A stretch of 56,396 nt of DNA from Candidatus Finniella inopinata (lineage in GTDB: Bacteria > Pseudomonadota > Alphaproteobacteria > Paracaedibacterales > CAITNM01), in the NCBI GenBank assembly GCA_943322985.2, contig CALPGA020000003.1, positions 34,182 through 90,577 on the forward strand. The letters run 5' to 3'. The number at the start of each line of letters is the position of its first letter. Position 1 is the first letter of the stretch. Made by a program: the position numbers and the translations under genes. Shown here in pieces: positions 9,934-18,180 of the stretch. The notes beneath the pieces were generated by a model that saw only the letters and a list, made by a program, of their open reading frames with translations, did no database searches and was not told the origin of the DNA.

Positions 9934-10971
9934 CTAAGCTGCTTTTTGCTTGCTTTGGTATTCAAACAATAGCTCTAAAATTTGCACTGCATTTAAAGCT
10001 GCACCTTTGCGCAAATTGTCAGATGCTGTCCAGAACACCAATCCATTTGGGTGTGACGTGTCTTTACGTAAACGGCTTACAAAGACATCATCTTGACCCG
10101 CTGCATCTAACGGGGTTGCGTAATCCATAGGGGCATCAGCATCCATAACTTGAATGCCTGGAGCTTTTTTTAAAATTTTCAACGCTTCACTAACAAAAAA
10201 GGGCTTTTCAAATTCAACATGAACAGAAGAACAATGCCCAACAAACACAGGAACGCGCACGCAAGTTGCCGAAAGCTCAATAGTAGAGTCTAAGATTTTT
10301 TTAAGTTCAGCGCGCATTTTTGATTCTTCATCAGTATATCCAGATTCTAAGAAAATACCTATGTGTGGAATGAGATTATAAGCAATTGGTCTAGGGAGAT
10401 TTTCAGCGGGGGCTGGTGTGCCTGTGAATAATGACCTTGTTTGTTGATCAAGTTCTTTCATGGCAGCTTTGCCTGCACCCGATACAGATTGATACGTTGA
10501 TACAACGACCCTTTTTATAGCAATTTCATCATGGAGTGGTTTCAAAGCCAATGCTATTGGAGCTATCGCACAGTTAGGGTTTGCTATAATATTTTTGTTT
10601 TTGTAGTCGCGAATATCTTCCGCATTTACTTCTGGAATAATTAGTGGAATTTTTGGATCATCTCTAAAATAAGATGTGTTATCAATGACTACGCATCCTA
10701 AGGCAGCTGCTTTTGGTGCGTATTCTGCAGAAACTTTCCCGCCTGGTGAAAATAACGCAACATCAACGGTTGAAAAATCAAAATTACTGAGCGAATCAAC
10801 TGTTAAAACATCATCTTCCCCAAATGATATTTTTTTTCCAAGAGAGCTTGAAGAAGCAATAGCTTTAACTTGTGATGCGCTGAATCCACGTTCTGCTAAA
10901 ATGTTCAGCATCATTCGTCCTACATTTCCAGTAGCGCCTACAACGGCGATTTTTAATTTTGATTTATCCAT
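9934..10971 (-). CDS. asd: Aspartate-semialdehyde dehydrogenase
   Basis: Reduces aspartyl phosphate to aspartate semialdehyde with NADPH, feeding lysine/diaminopimelate, threonine and methionine synthesis. Visible are the N-terminal GATGNVGRMM nucleotide loop, the active-site NPNCAIAPIALALKPLH (catalytic Cys), VSTYQSVSGAGK, and VPVFVGHCSSVHVEF. About 345 residues, normal length. The start ATG at 10971 is one base after the ftsW stop and uses GGGGAG inside the end of ftsW. The link with murD-ftsW fits supply of diaminopimelate for peptidoglycan. Confidence 0.96.
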   Translation of the reverse strand: MDKSKLKIAVVGATGNVGRMMLNILAERGFSASQVKAIASSSSLGKKISFGEDDVLTVDSLSNFDFSTVDVALFSPGGKVSAEYAPKAAALGCVVIDNTSYFRDDPKIPLIIPEVNAEDIRDYKNKNIIANPNCAIAPIALALKPLHDEIAIKRVVVSTYQSVSGAGKAAMKELDQQTRSLFTGTPAPAENLPRPIAYNLIPHIGIFLESGYTDEESKMRAELKKILDSTIELSATCVRVPVFVGHCSSVHVEFEKPFFVSEALKILKKAPGIQVMDADAPMDYATPLDAAGQDDVFVSRLRKDTSHPNGLVFWTASDNLRKGAALNAVQILELLFEYQSKQKAA

Positions 10972-10972
10972 T

Positions 10973-12118
10973 TTATTCTCCCCAATCATGAAAACCGTGT
11001 CGTTTACGTGTAAATGCTAATAACATTCCTGCACAAATAGCTAACGCTACCATTGATGAACCGCCATAACTAATAAACGGCATTGTCATTCCTTTAGTTG
11101 GAATTAGGTGTAGTGCAGATGCCATATTAATAAAGGCTTGCAAGCCAAATTGTACAGCAAGGCCTGTTGCTCCAAGTAATATAAATAAACTAGAACCTTG
11201 TGCAGCACGCATCATGAAACGAACGACAATCGCCATGAAAATTCCTACAATAAGAATGCATAGCCACAAGCCAAATTCTTCACCAGCAACTGCAAATACA
11301 AAGTCTGCGTGGGCATCTGGCACATGTTTTTTGACAACTCCTTCGCCTGGACCTTTTCCAAAAAATCCACCATTAGCAAAAGCAGCTAATGATTTTGTGA
11401 TTTGATAAAGATCATGCACGGGGTTTCCAGCTGATGGGTCTAAAAATTGATCAATACGTTTTGTGACGTGTGGTAAAAAGAAATATGCGCCTACGAGTCC
11501 TGCCACACCAATTCCTGCAATACCTGTCATCCAAATAATAGGCATGCCAGCAATGAATAGTTGTCCTACCCACGTTGCAATAATTACAACAGTCATTCCA
11601 AGGTCTGGTTGAAGTAAAAGCAACCCAACAATAATGCCAACTGCAACCATAGAAAGTGTAATGCCAGGAAACTTTTCATCATGCATTTTTTCAGCAATGA
11701 GCCATGCAGTTATGACTGTAAGTGCTGGTTTTACAAACTCTGAAGCTTGTATTGAATTTCCTAAAATTAAAATCCAGCGACGTGCGCCCTTAATTTCAAG
11801 TCCTGAGAAGAAGGTTAAGATAAGCAGGATGATACCTAATAAGTAAATAATTAAGCTTAGTCTTCTAACGCCTACAGGCGAGAGTAAAGACACGCCAATC
11901 ATTGTTGCTAAAGCTGGAATAAGCATAATCATGTGGCGTTTTACAAAATAAAAGGTACCTAAATTTAAACGTTCCGCCACAGAAGGACTGGCAGCAAAAC
12001 TTAAAAATACGCCCATAGCAATCAAGATTAATAGTAACGAAAGTGCTAAACGATCAACTGTCCACCACCAGCGACCTAAAACGCTGTTGTCTCGTCGCGA
12101 AAATGTGGTTGGTGTCAT
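10973..12118 (-). CDS. ftsW: Septal peptidoglycan polymerase FtsW (SEDS family)
   Basis: Integral membrane glycosyltransferase of the divisome (381 residues, about ten helices). SEDS features are visible: KGARRWI, the conserved Asp of LLLQPDLGMTVVI, GGFFGKGPGEGVVKKHVPDAHADFVFAVAGEE, and the C-terminal GMTMPFISYGGSSM. The GGxxxGxGxG..PxxHxDFxFxxxxEE stretch separates FtsW/RodA from other proteins; adjacency to murD favours FtsW. It starts in an ATGA overlap with murD. Confidence 0.94.
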   Translation of the reverse strand: MTPTTFSRRDNSVLGRWWWTVDRLALSLLLILIAMGVFLSFAASPSVAERLNLGTFYFVKRHMIMLIPALATMIGVSLLSPVGVRRLSLIIYLLGIILLILTFFSGLEIKGARRWILILGNSIQASEFVKPALTVITAWLIAEKMHDEKFPGITLSMVAVGIIVGLLLLQPDLGMTVVIIATWVGQLFIAGMPIIWMTGIAGIGVAGLVGAYFFLPHVTKRIDQFLDPSAGNPVHDLYQITKSLAAFANGGFFGKGPGEGVVKKHVPDAHADFVFAVAGEEFGLWLCILIVGIFMAIVVRFMMRAAQGSSLFILLGATGLAVQFGLQAFINMASALHLIPTKGMTMPFISYGGSSMVALAICAGMLLAFTRKRHGFHDWGE

Positions 12119-13392
12119 GCATTTACTTTCTTAACAATTCTAATAAATTCTTCGCCGCGGTGTTCATAATCACGAAATTGATCAAAACTAGCGCATGCAG
12201 GTGATAATAGCACAACTGCATTATTTTCAAACTTTGCTTCTTCACTTGCTTTAAAAACTGCAGATTCAAGAGACGAGCATTTTTCAAAAAGAACTGAACC
12301 ATTTAATGTTTTGGCAAAATCATTTTGAGATTCACCAATTAAATACGCTTTTTTAATATATGGAAAATAGGGCTTAAGCAATTCAATGCCGTCTGTTTTT
12401 GCAACGCCACCAAGAATCCAAAAAATACTTTGTCCCATATAAGTTTTTAAAGCTTTTTCGCAAGCATCTGCATTTGTGGCCTTGCTATCGTTAATGAATT
12501 CAACTTGTCCAATTTTTGCTGCCAATTGCTGACGGTGAGCAAGACCCGGAAATGTTTGAATATATTCCCATATTTTCTGAGGGGTATTTAATATTTGAAG
12601 TGCCACAGCAAATGCTAAAGCAACATTTTGCCAGTTGTGTGCACCCTTTAAAGTTTCCAATTCATTGCAGTCAAACAATGTACCATTACAATGCAGCATA
12701 CTGCTGGCATCAATCCAAATATCTGCTGGGCAATTTTTAAATTCACTTGCAATGGTCGTGTGGGGAATACGAAGTTGATTGCACGTTTGTTTTGAATAAT
12801 CATCATCGATAGCAATACACGCTGATTTTGCATGACTGAATATACGTCTTTTTGCATTTACGTAATTTTCTATAGAGCCATGCCTATCAAGGTGATCTGG
12901 AGAAATATTTAGCCATACAGCTATGTCTAAACGTAAATCATTTGATAGTTCTAATTGATACGATGAAAGCTCTAGCGCATACCAACCGGTCTCATTTAGA
13001 TTTTTAAGCGAAAGAGCAGGGATGCCTATATTTCCACCAACTTCAACATTTAACCCAGCTTGCTTTAAAATGTGGCCAATAAGAGCGGTTGTTGTTGATT
13101 TACCATTTGTGCCGGTAATGCCAATATATTTTGCTTTGGGGTTACGTTTTTGTAACAGATCAATATCTGTGCAGATAGAAATTCCAGCTGTTCTCGCTGC
13201 TTCACTAATAGCGTGTGACACTGGAATGCCAGGGCTTTGAACTACGCCTACAATTTCTGACCAGTTAATTTCAGGAATTATATTTTGACCATCATCATAT
13301 ACAATGACTTTATAACCGAGAGAGATAAGGTGTTTTTCACTTTCTCTCCCGCTGCGTCCATAGCCTAAAACGATGTATATATTTTTAACCAC
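12115..13392 (-). CDS. murD: UDP-N-acetylmuramoylalanine--D-glutamate ligase
   Basis: Cytoplasmic peptidoglycan precursor ligase that adds D-Glu to UDP-MurNAc-L-Ala (425 residues). The N-terminal Rossmann domain (LGYGRSGRES) is followed by the ATP loop GITGTNGKSTTTALIGHIL, ELSSYQLE, NISPDHLDRH and INDSKATNADA, all typical of the Mur ligase family and of MurD. The start is GTG. Gene order murD-ftsW is a fragment of the standard dcw cluster, but murG does not follow. Confidence 0.96.
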   Translation of the reverse strand: MVKNIYIVLGYGRSGRESEKHLISLGYKVIVYDDGQNIIPEINWSEIVGVVQSPGIPVSHAISEAARTAGISICTDIDLLQKRNPKAKYIGITGTNGKSTTTALIGHILKQAGLNVEVGGNIGIPALSLKNLNETGWYALELSSYQLELSNDLRLDIAVWLNISPDHLDRHGSIENYVNAKRRIFSHAKSACIAIDDDYSKQTCNQLRIPHTTIASEFKNCPADIWIDASSMLHCNGTLFDCNELETLKGAHNWQNVALAFAVALQILNTPQKIWEYIQTFPGLAHRQQLAAKIGQVEFINDSKATNADACEKALKTYMGQSIFWILGGVAKTDGIELLKPYFPYIKKAYLIGESQNDFAKTLNGSVLFEKCSSLESAVFKASEEAKFENNAVVLLSPACASFDQFRDYEHRGEEFIRIVKKVNA

Positions 13393-13459
13393 AATGTTGA
13401 ATTATTAATCAATTTATTTATTGGTACAATGCCTTTAAATATTCTAACAAGCAAGATTT

Positions 13460-14419
13460 TTATACATTACTTGGTAAAACAATTTTAAGTTCTGCTGCAA
13501 CTTTTTCATTGCCTTCACCGCGTACAACATCTGGATATTCCATAACTGTTGATGATGCAACTTCAGGATTTCTTAAAATATTGGCAACCATTTTACCAAC
13601 TTGGCGACCCAATGCGTATTGATCAGCGCCCAACGCCGCCAATGCTCCTTTTGGTAAGCAATCTAAGTCACTTACAAACACCGGAATATTTTGTAATTTT
13701 GCCACTGCAATAATGCTATCAAAGCTAGCTAGTGCTGTGTTGTCATTATTAATAAAGATGGCATCAACCTTATCAAGCAATGACTGTGTTGCCGCGCCTA
13801 CATCAACTGTCCTGCTAGCTGCTGCAAAAACAATTTCTAATCCCATGGCTTTGCCAGTTTTTGTCATTTCTTCATTAAGAGTGATTGAATTCACTTCGCC
13901 AGGATTATAGACAACGCCTATACGTTTCATGTTAGGTAGAATTTTTTTAAAATAATCAAACTGCTTTTGAACAGATACATAATTTGAAACGCCGGTTACA
14001 AGCTTTTCAGCCTGCTTATCTGATTTCACAAGCTTTGCAGTAACAGGGTTGGTTACAGAAGCAAACACTAAGGGGATATTGCTGTCAGATTGTTGAATTG
14101 CCTGCAATGCAGATTGAGAAACGGTTGTGGGAATTGTCACAATGACAGCTGCATTTTCCCCAATAAATTTTTGAGCGATTTGTGTAGCAAGGGAAGGGTT
14201 CCCCTGGGCCGATTCATAACGCCAATCAATTTTTTCTTCGTCCTTAAAGCCCTGCGATTGAAGTTCATCCAGAATTCCTTTGCGAGTCTGGTCTAGTGCT
14301 GGGTGTTCAACTACTTGAATAACCCCAACAATTGGTAATACTGGTTTATTAGATGAATTTTTCCACCAAAGTCCAGCTACTGTAAGTGCTGTAGCAAGTA
14401 TGAATATATTTTTGTTCAT
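13460..14419 (-). CDS. ABC transporter substrate-binding protein (ABC_sub_bind family), copy 1
   Basis: About 319 residues; an N-terminal hydrophobic segment (about 4-18) acts as signal or anchor. The mature protein is of the TrpX-like ABC_sub_bind family: HPALDQTRKGI, AQGNPSLATQIAQKF, GVVYNPGEVNS, IFINNDNTALASF and LGADQYALGRQVGKM are the recurring landmarks. Known members bind tryptophan or other small hydrophobic ligands; the ligand here is unknown. It lies 26 bases after a paralogue with the same landmarks. No permease or ATPase gene is adjacent, so the partner must be elsewhere or absent. Confidence 0.88.
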   Translation of the reverse strand: MNKNIFILATALTVAGLWWKNSSNKPVLPIVGVIQVVEHPALDQTRKGILDELQSQGFKDEEKIDWRYESAQGNPSLATQIAQKFIGENAAVIVTIPTTVSQSALQAIQQSDSNIPLVFASVTNPVTAKLVKSDKQAEKLVTGVSNYVSVQKQFDYFKKILPNMKRIGVVYNPGEVNSITLNEEMTKTGKAMGLEIVFAAASRTVDVGAATQSLLDKVDAIFINNDNTALASFDSIIAVAKLQNIPVFVSDLDCLPKGALAALGADQYALGRQVGKMVANILRNPEVASSTVMEYPDVVRGEGNEKVAAELKIVLPSNV

Positions 14420-14445
14420 GATACGTATCCTAAAATTAAAAAGGT

Positions 14446-15342
14446 TTATGAATTAGAGAGAAAACGGTTTGAGGGTGCATTAAGCACCGAAATATGATGA
14501 CCTTTTTCACCTTTAAGAATTCGAACAACTTGTTCACCAGCACGGCGACCCATTTCGTATTGATCAGGAGCGATTGCGCCCTTGCAACCACGTTTAACAG
14601 ATTCAGGGTCAGAGCAAAATACAGGAATGCCCTTTTGTTTTGCTGTTTGCAACACTGCATTTAAAGCAGAAATAACTGTATTATCGTTTGTTAGCATTAG
14701 TGCATCAACATTGGGCACTGTGCCCTGAGCTGCCTGCAGTACATCGCCTGTTGAATAAGCAGGGGTTTTTATTACGCGATATCTTGCGGTTTGAAGGGCA
14801 TCTTCTAGGCGTTCTGCATGTACATGTGAATTGGTTTCGCCAGGATTGTAAATAATTCCTATTATGGATTCTTTTGGAAGAAACTCTTGAATAAGTTCCA
14901 CCTGTTTTTTAATGTCTGGGGAATCTGAAATCCCTGTTATATTTTCTTTGTTTTTACCACTCTCACCTATTAACTTTGCAGCAACTGGATCGGTGACGCC
15001 GGCAAATACCATAGGAATTTTTTGAGTATTTGCAGAAAACATTGCTTGGGCTGATGGGGTTGTAATGGCCACAAGCACATCAACTTTTTTTCCTATAAAA
15101 TTTTGAGCTATTTGCGTAGCTAAAGCAGGATTTCCTTGGGCTGACTGAAATTCAATTTTTACTTTTTTACCAAAAGCTGCTGTAATTTCGTCTTCAATAC
15201 CACTTCGAATTCGATCTAAAGATGGGTGAGGGGCAATTTGAGTGATTGCAACAACTTTGTCAGTAATTTTTGATTGAGAAAAATTAGTAAAAAAACCAAT
15301 TGCTAAAACAGTTGTGATGAATAGGGCGATTTTAGTGTACAT
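14446..15342 (-). CDS. ABC transporter substrate-binding protein (ABC_sub_bind family), copy 2
   Basis: About 298 residues, paralogous to the downstream gene: HPSLDRIRSGIEDEI, AQGNPALATQIAQNFIG, GIIYNPGETNSH, MLTNDNTVISALN and IAPDQYEMGRRAGEQ align with matching motifs there. An N-terminal hydrophobic segment (about 4-20) serves for export. A GGAGCTCTT ribosome binding site precedes the ATG. An inverted repeat 38 to 60 bases upstream of the start could be an operator. The two copies have diverged a good deal, so they may bind different ligands. Confidence 0.88.
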   Translation of the reverse strand: MYTKIALFITTVLAIGFFTNFSQSKITDKVVAITQIAPHPSLDRIRSGIEDEITAAFGKKVKIEFQSAQGNPALATQIAQNFIGKKVDVLVAITTPSAQAMFSANTQKIPMVFAGVTDPVAAKLIGESGKNKENITGISDSPDIKKQVELIQEFLPKESIIGIIYNPGETNSHVHAERLEDALQTARYRVIKTPAYSTGDVLQAAQGTVPNVDALMLTNDNTVISALNAVLQTAKQKGIPVFCSDPESVKRGCKGAIAPDQYEMGRRAGEQVVRILKGEKGHHISVLNAPSNRFLSNS

Positions 15343-15379
15343 AAGAGCTCCAACATTGAATGGCTAATAAAAAACTGTG

Positions 15380-15402
15380 CGGAATAATCTAGGGATTATC
15401 CG
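15380..15402. promoter_or_regulatory. Inverted repeat upstream of the substrate-binding protein pair
   Basis: CGGAATAATC and GATTATCCG flank a short TAGG spacer; one extra A breaks the symmetry. It lies 38-60 bases upstream of the first substrate-binding protein gene, in the expected promoter/leader. No T-run follows on either strand, which speaks against a terminator. A repressor operator is one possibility; no regulator can be named. Confidence 0.35.
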
Positions 15403-15525
15403 TGTCGCCATCGAGCAATATATTGGTGCATCATAATCATGGCTTTCATAATGCACAATTTTTAAGCAAAAAGCAACAACTTTTTCCTAATGATATGCAT
15501 TGGAGTATGTATAGAAAATCTAAAT

Positions 15526-15601
15526 TGGCGTCCCCAACGGGATTCGAACCCGTGTTGCCGCCTTGAGAGGGCGATGTCCTAGGCCTCTAGACGATGGGGA
15601 C
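15526..15601 (-). tRNA. tRNA-Glu (anticodon CTC)
   Basis: A complete 76-base tRNA with encoded CCA. The acceptor stem pairs GTCCCCA with TGGGGAC, the T arm has GGTTCGAATCC, and the D arm and loop closely match bacterial tRNA-Glu. The seven-base anticodon loop CTCTCAA reads anticodon CTC, decoding GAG. The first anticodon-stem pair is a T-G wobble. A tRNA-Glu(TTC) must exist elsewhere for GAA codons. Confidence 0.95.
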
Positions 15602-15657
15602 CATGACTATATCTAACCATTCGAGCTGAGTTTTGCAAGCAAAATGCGTAAAAACTT

Positions 15658-16461
15658 TTAAGCGGCAGCTAGCAATTTACCTTCCATGACTGTAATGGCT
15701 TGTGCTGTAAGAGTAACTCTATTGTTTTCAAGCGCTACTTTGATGAATCCAGTGCGTTCTGAAATTTGCATAGCGTTCATTGATGATTTCCCTAGCTTCT
15801 CTGCCCACAAAGGTGTTAGGCGGCAATGGGCAGAACCGCAAACAGGGTCCTCAGGAATGCCAACTTTAGGAGCGAAATACCTAGAAACAAAATCAATATT
15901 AGAATCGATCTCGCCTTCATTGAATGCAGTAATAGTTACGGAACGGCACGGTAATTGAGCAATTTTTGCAAAATTAGGTTTTAATTCGCGTACAGCTTGT
16001 ACAGAAGGCAAAACGACCACATACATAATGTCATCTTTGTAAACAGAAGTTACAGGCATGAAACCTAATGCTTTATTTAATAATTCTGGCATTGGCGCAG
16101 GTTCAATTATAAAACTTGGGAAGTTAAGGGTAGTCCAGCTACCGTTACGCTGTGCTGTTAAGGGGCCGCCCATTGAATCAAAAGTGATCATATCACTTTT
16201 AACAACGCCCTGTTCCCATAGTAAATGCGCTGCTGCAAGAGTGGCGTGTCCACATAGACCACATTCATCCTTTGGAGAAAACCAGCGAATATGGTAATGA
16301 TTATCTGCAAGCTTTTTTAAAAAAGTTGTTTCTGAATAATTTAATTCAGCAGCAATTTTTTGAGCTAAAATATCACTTGGAAATTCTGAGACAATGCTTA
16401 CACCTGCAGGATTTCCTTTAAAAGGCTCATTAGTAAAAGCATTAACTTGCCAAATTTGCAT
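15658..16461 (-). CDS. PhzF-family isomerase/epimerase
   Basis: About 267 residues, full length for the PhzF/YddE family, which has the diaminopimelate-epimerase fold. Landmarks: VNAFTNEPFKGNPAGV at the N-terminus, SETTFL with the conserved Glu, RWFSPKDECGLCGHATLAAAH, and FVSRYFAPKVGIPEDPVCGSAHCRL. The Glu general acid/base and the GHAT(L) element are intact. Substrates are unknown for most members. The ATG at 16461 has GGAG seven bases upstream; a TTG four codons earlier is less likely. It is single, divergent from gapR. Confidence 0.92.
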   Translation of the reverse strand: MQIWQVNAFTNEPFKGNPAGVSIVSEFPSDILAQKIAAELNYSETTFLKKLADNHYHIRWFSPKDECGLCGHATLAAAHLLWEQGVVKSDMITFDSMGGPLTAQRNGSWTTLNFPSFIIEPAPMPELLNKALGFMPVTSVYKDDIMYVVVLPSVQAVRELKPNFAKIAQLPCRSVTITAFNEGEIDSNIDFVSRYFAPKVGIPEDPVCGSAHCRLTPLWAEKLGKSSMNAMQISERTGFIKVALENNRVTLTAQAITVMEGKLLAAA

Positions 16462-16564
16462 ACGATTCTCCAATTGATGATTGCAGTTTGTAAGTATTCA
16501 AGATATTTTGAAAACACAATTGTTTCAATACTTAACATTAGAAATTTAATAAGGATACATAAAT
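16462..16564. promoter_or_regulatory. Divergent promoter region of phzF-like gene and gapR operon
   Basis: This AT-rich gap must carry promoters in both directions. Heptamers AAGTATT and AATACTT form a dyad with a spacer of about 28 bases in its middle. AAGGAT before the gapR ATG is a good ribosome binding site. Operator function of the dyad is a guess. Confidence 0.35.
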
Positions 16565-16837
16565 ATGTCTATTAATTCCTCTGTCAGTGCTGCAGAATTA
16601 CGCCAATTTATTGAAAAAGTTGAGCGTTTAGATGAAGACAAAGCAGAAATTCAAAATCACATTAAAGATGTGCTATCAGAAGCTAAAGCTCAAGGCTTTG
16701 ATACAAAGATTATGCGTCAGGTTATTCGCATGCGCAAAATGAAAAAGGAAGAGCTGATTGAACAACAAGAGCTTCTTGACGTGTACACTCATGCTTTAGG
16801 TATGCAAGTTGAAGAAGAAACAGCAGAAGCTGCCTAA
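16565..16837 (+). CDS. gapR: GapR-family nucleoid-associated protein (DUF2312)
   Basis: 90 residues, normal length for the alphaproteobacterial GapR/UPF0335 family. The core ELRQFIEKVERLDEDKAEI is the long coiled-coil helix, followed by the basic MRQVIRMRKMKKEEL helix and DVYTHALGM. In Caulobacter, GapR forms clamps on overtwisted DNA and stimulates gyrase and topoisomerase IV ahead of forks and RNA polymerase. Its stop overlaps the cysS start (TAATG), making it the first gene of a gapR-cysS-trmJ operon. Confidence 0.92.
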   Translation: MSINSSVSAAELRQFIEKVERLDEDKAEIQNHIKDVLSEAKAQGFDTKIMRQVIRMRKMKKEELIEQQELLDVYTHALGMQVEEETAEAA

Positions 16838-18180
16838 TGTTGCAACTGTTTAACACTCTAAGCAAACAAAAAGAAGTTTTTAAACCGCTTGATGCCGGCA
16901 ATGTTGGCATGTATGTATGTGGACCTACTGTCTATGACTTGGCTCATTTAGGTAATGCAAGGCCGGTTGTTGTGTTTGACATGCTGCTCAGAGTGTTGCA
17001 AAAGCAATATGCTAAGGTGACGTATGTACGAAACATTACGGATGTTGACGATAAAATAAATGCGGCAGCACATGCTAATGGCGAAGATATCCGTGAATTA
17101 ACAACGCGTACGGCAAAAGCATATCATGAAGACATGAGCGCGTTGAATACACTGCCTCCAACTCATGAACCTAGGGCTACAGACCATATTGCTGACATGA
17201 TTTCAATCATCGAATCATTAATAAGTGGTGGATATGCTTATGCTAATGAAGGGCATGTGCTATTTCGTGTGCAAAAATATAAAGATTACGGGCACCTTTC
17301 AAGGCGTAATCAAGATGAGTTACTAGCAGGTGCACGGGTTGAAGTTGCTCCGTATAAAGAGAATGCGGGTGATTTCGTGCTGTGGAAGCCATCAACGCCA
17401 GAATTGCCCGGTTGGGAAAGCCCATGGAGTCGTGGAAGGCCAGGTTGGCACATCGAATGCTCTGCAATGAGTAAAGCTTTTCTTGGTAATACATTTGATA
17501 TCCACGGTGGTGGTATTGACCTTGTGTTTCCTCATCATGAAAATGAAATTGCTCAAAGCTGTTGCGCCCATGGTACCGATCGCATGGCAATGGTGTGGAT
17601 GCATAACGGGCATTTGCTTGTTAATGGCGAAAAAATGTCGAAATCTCTTGGGAATTTTTTCACTGTGCGAGATGTTTTGAAAAATTATCCAGGCGAAGTT
17701 ATTCGTTTTGCTTTTTTAAGTACGCATTACAGACAACCACTTGATTGGACAGACGAAAGCCCAAAGAACGCAAAAGCAACTCTCGATAGGTTTTACAAAG
17801 CTATTGAATATGCAAAGGGTGAAGGGGAACTTTCTTCAGATATTATTGCAGCACTGGAAGATGACCTAAACACACCGCTTGCGATAAGTTATTTGCACGA
17901 ACTTGCAAATGCAGTGTTTAAATCAACTGGCGACGAACAAATTGCGGCTGCGAATACACTAAAAGCCAGTGGGCAATTTTTAGGATTACTTGCTCAAGAT
18001 TCTCAAATTTGGTTTCAAGGACAATCTGATAATCAAGACATAGATCAACTGGTGACTGCACGTCATGAAGCTAAGCAGGCAAAGAACTTTGCAGAGGCAG
18101 ACAGAATTCGTGCATTGCTCATTAATCAAGGTATTACCCTTGAAGACGGCCCTAATGGAACCATCTGGCGTCGAGCTTAA
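16837..18180 (+). CDS. cysS: Cysteinyl-tRNA synthetase
   Basis: Class I aminoacyl-tRNA synthetase, 447 residues. The HIGH-type motif is in TVYDLAHLGNAR and the KMSKS motif in GEKMSKSLGNFF. Zinc ligands are seen as YVCGPT, WHIECSAMS and the HHENEIAQSC segment. The C-terminal DALR-like region carries the usual ARHEAKQAKNFAEADRIRALL element. It is coupled by TAATG to gapR upstream and to trmJ downstream. Confidence 0.97.
   Translation: MLQLFNTLSKQKEVFKPLDAGNVGMYVCGPTVYDLAHLGNARPVVVFDMLLRVLQKQYAKVTYVRNITDVDDKINAAAHANGEDIRELTTRTAKAYHEDMSALNTLPPTHEPRATDHIADMISIIESLISGGYAYANEGHVLFRVQKYKDYGHLSRRNQDELLAGARVEVAPYKENAGDFVLWKPSTPELPGWESPWSRGRPGWHIECSAMSKAFLGNTFDIHGGGIDLVFPHHENEIAQSCCAHGTDRMAMVWMHNGHLLVNGEKMSKSLGNFFTVRDVLKNYPGEVIRFAFLSTHYRQPLDWTDESPKNAKATLDRFYKAIEYAKGEGELSSDIIAALEDDLNTPLAISYLHELANAVFKSTGDEQIAAANTLKASGQFLGLLAQDSQIWFQGQSDNQDIDQLVTARHEAKQAKNFAEADRIRALLINQGITLEDGPNGTIWRRA

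Noticed and set aside
15343-15525. Riboswitch or T-box upstream of the substrate-binding proteins
   Set aside because: Dyads are present, but no T-box sequence, no terminator/antiterminator pair and no known riboswitch core can be recognised.
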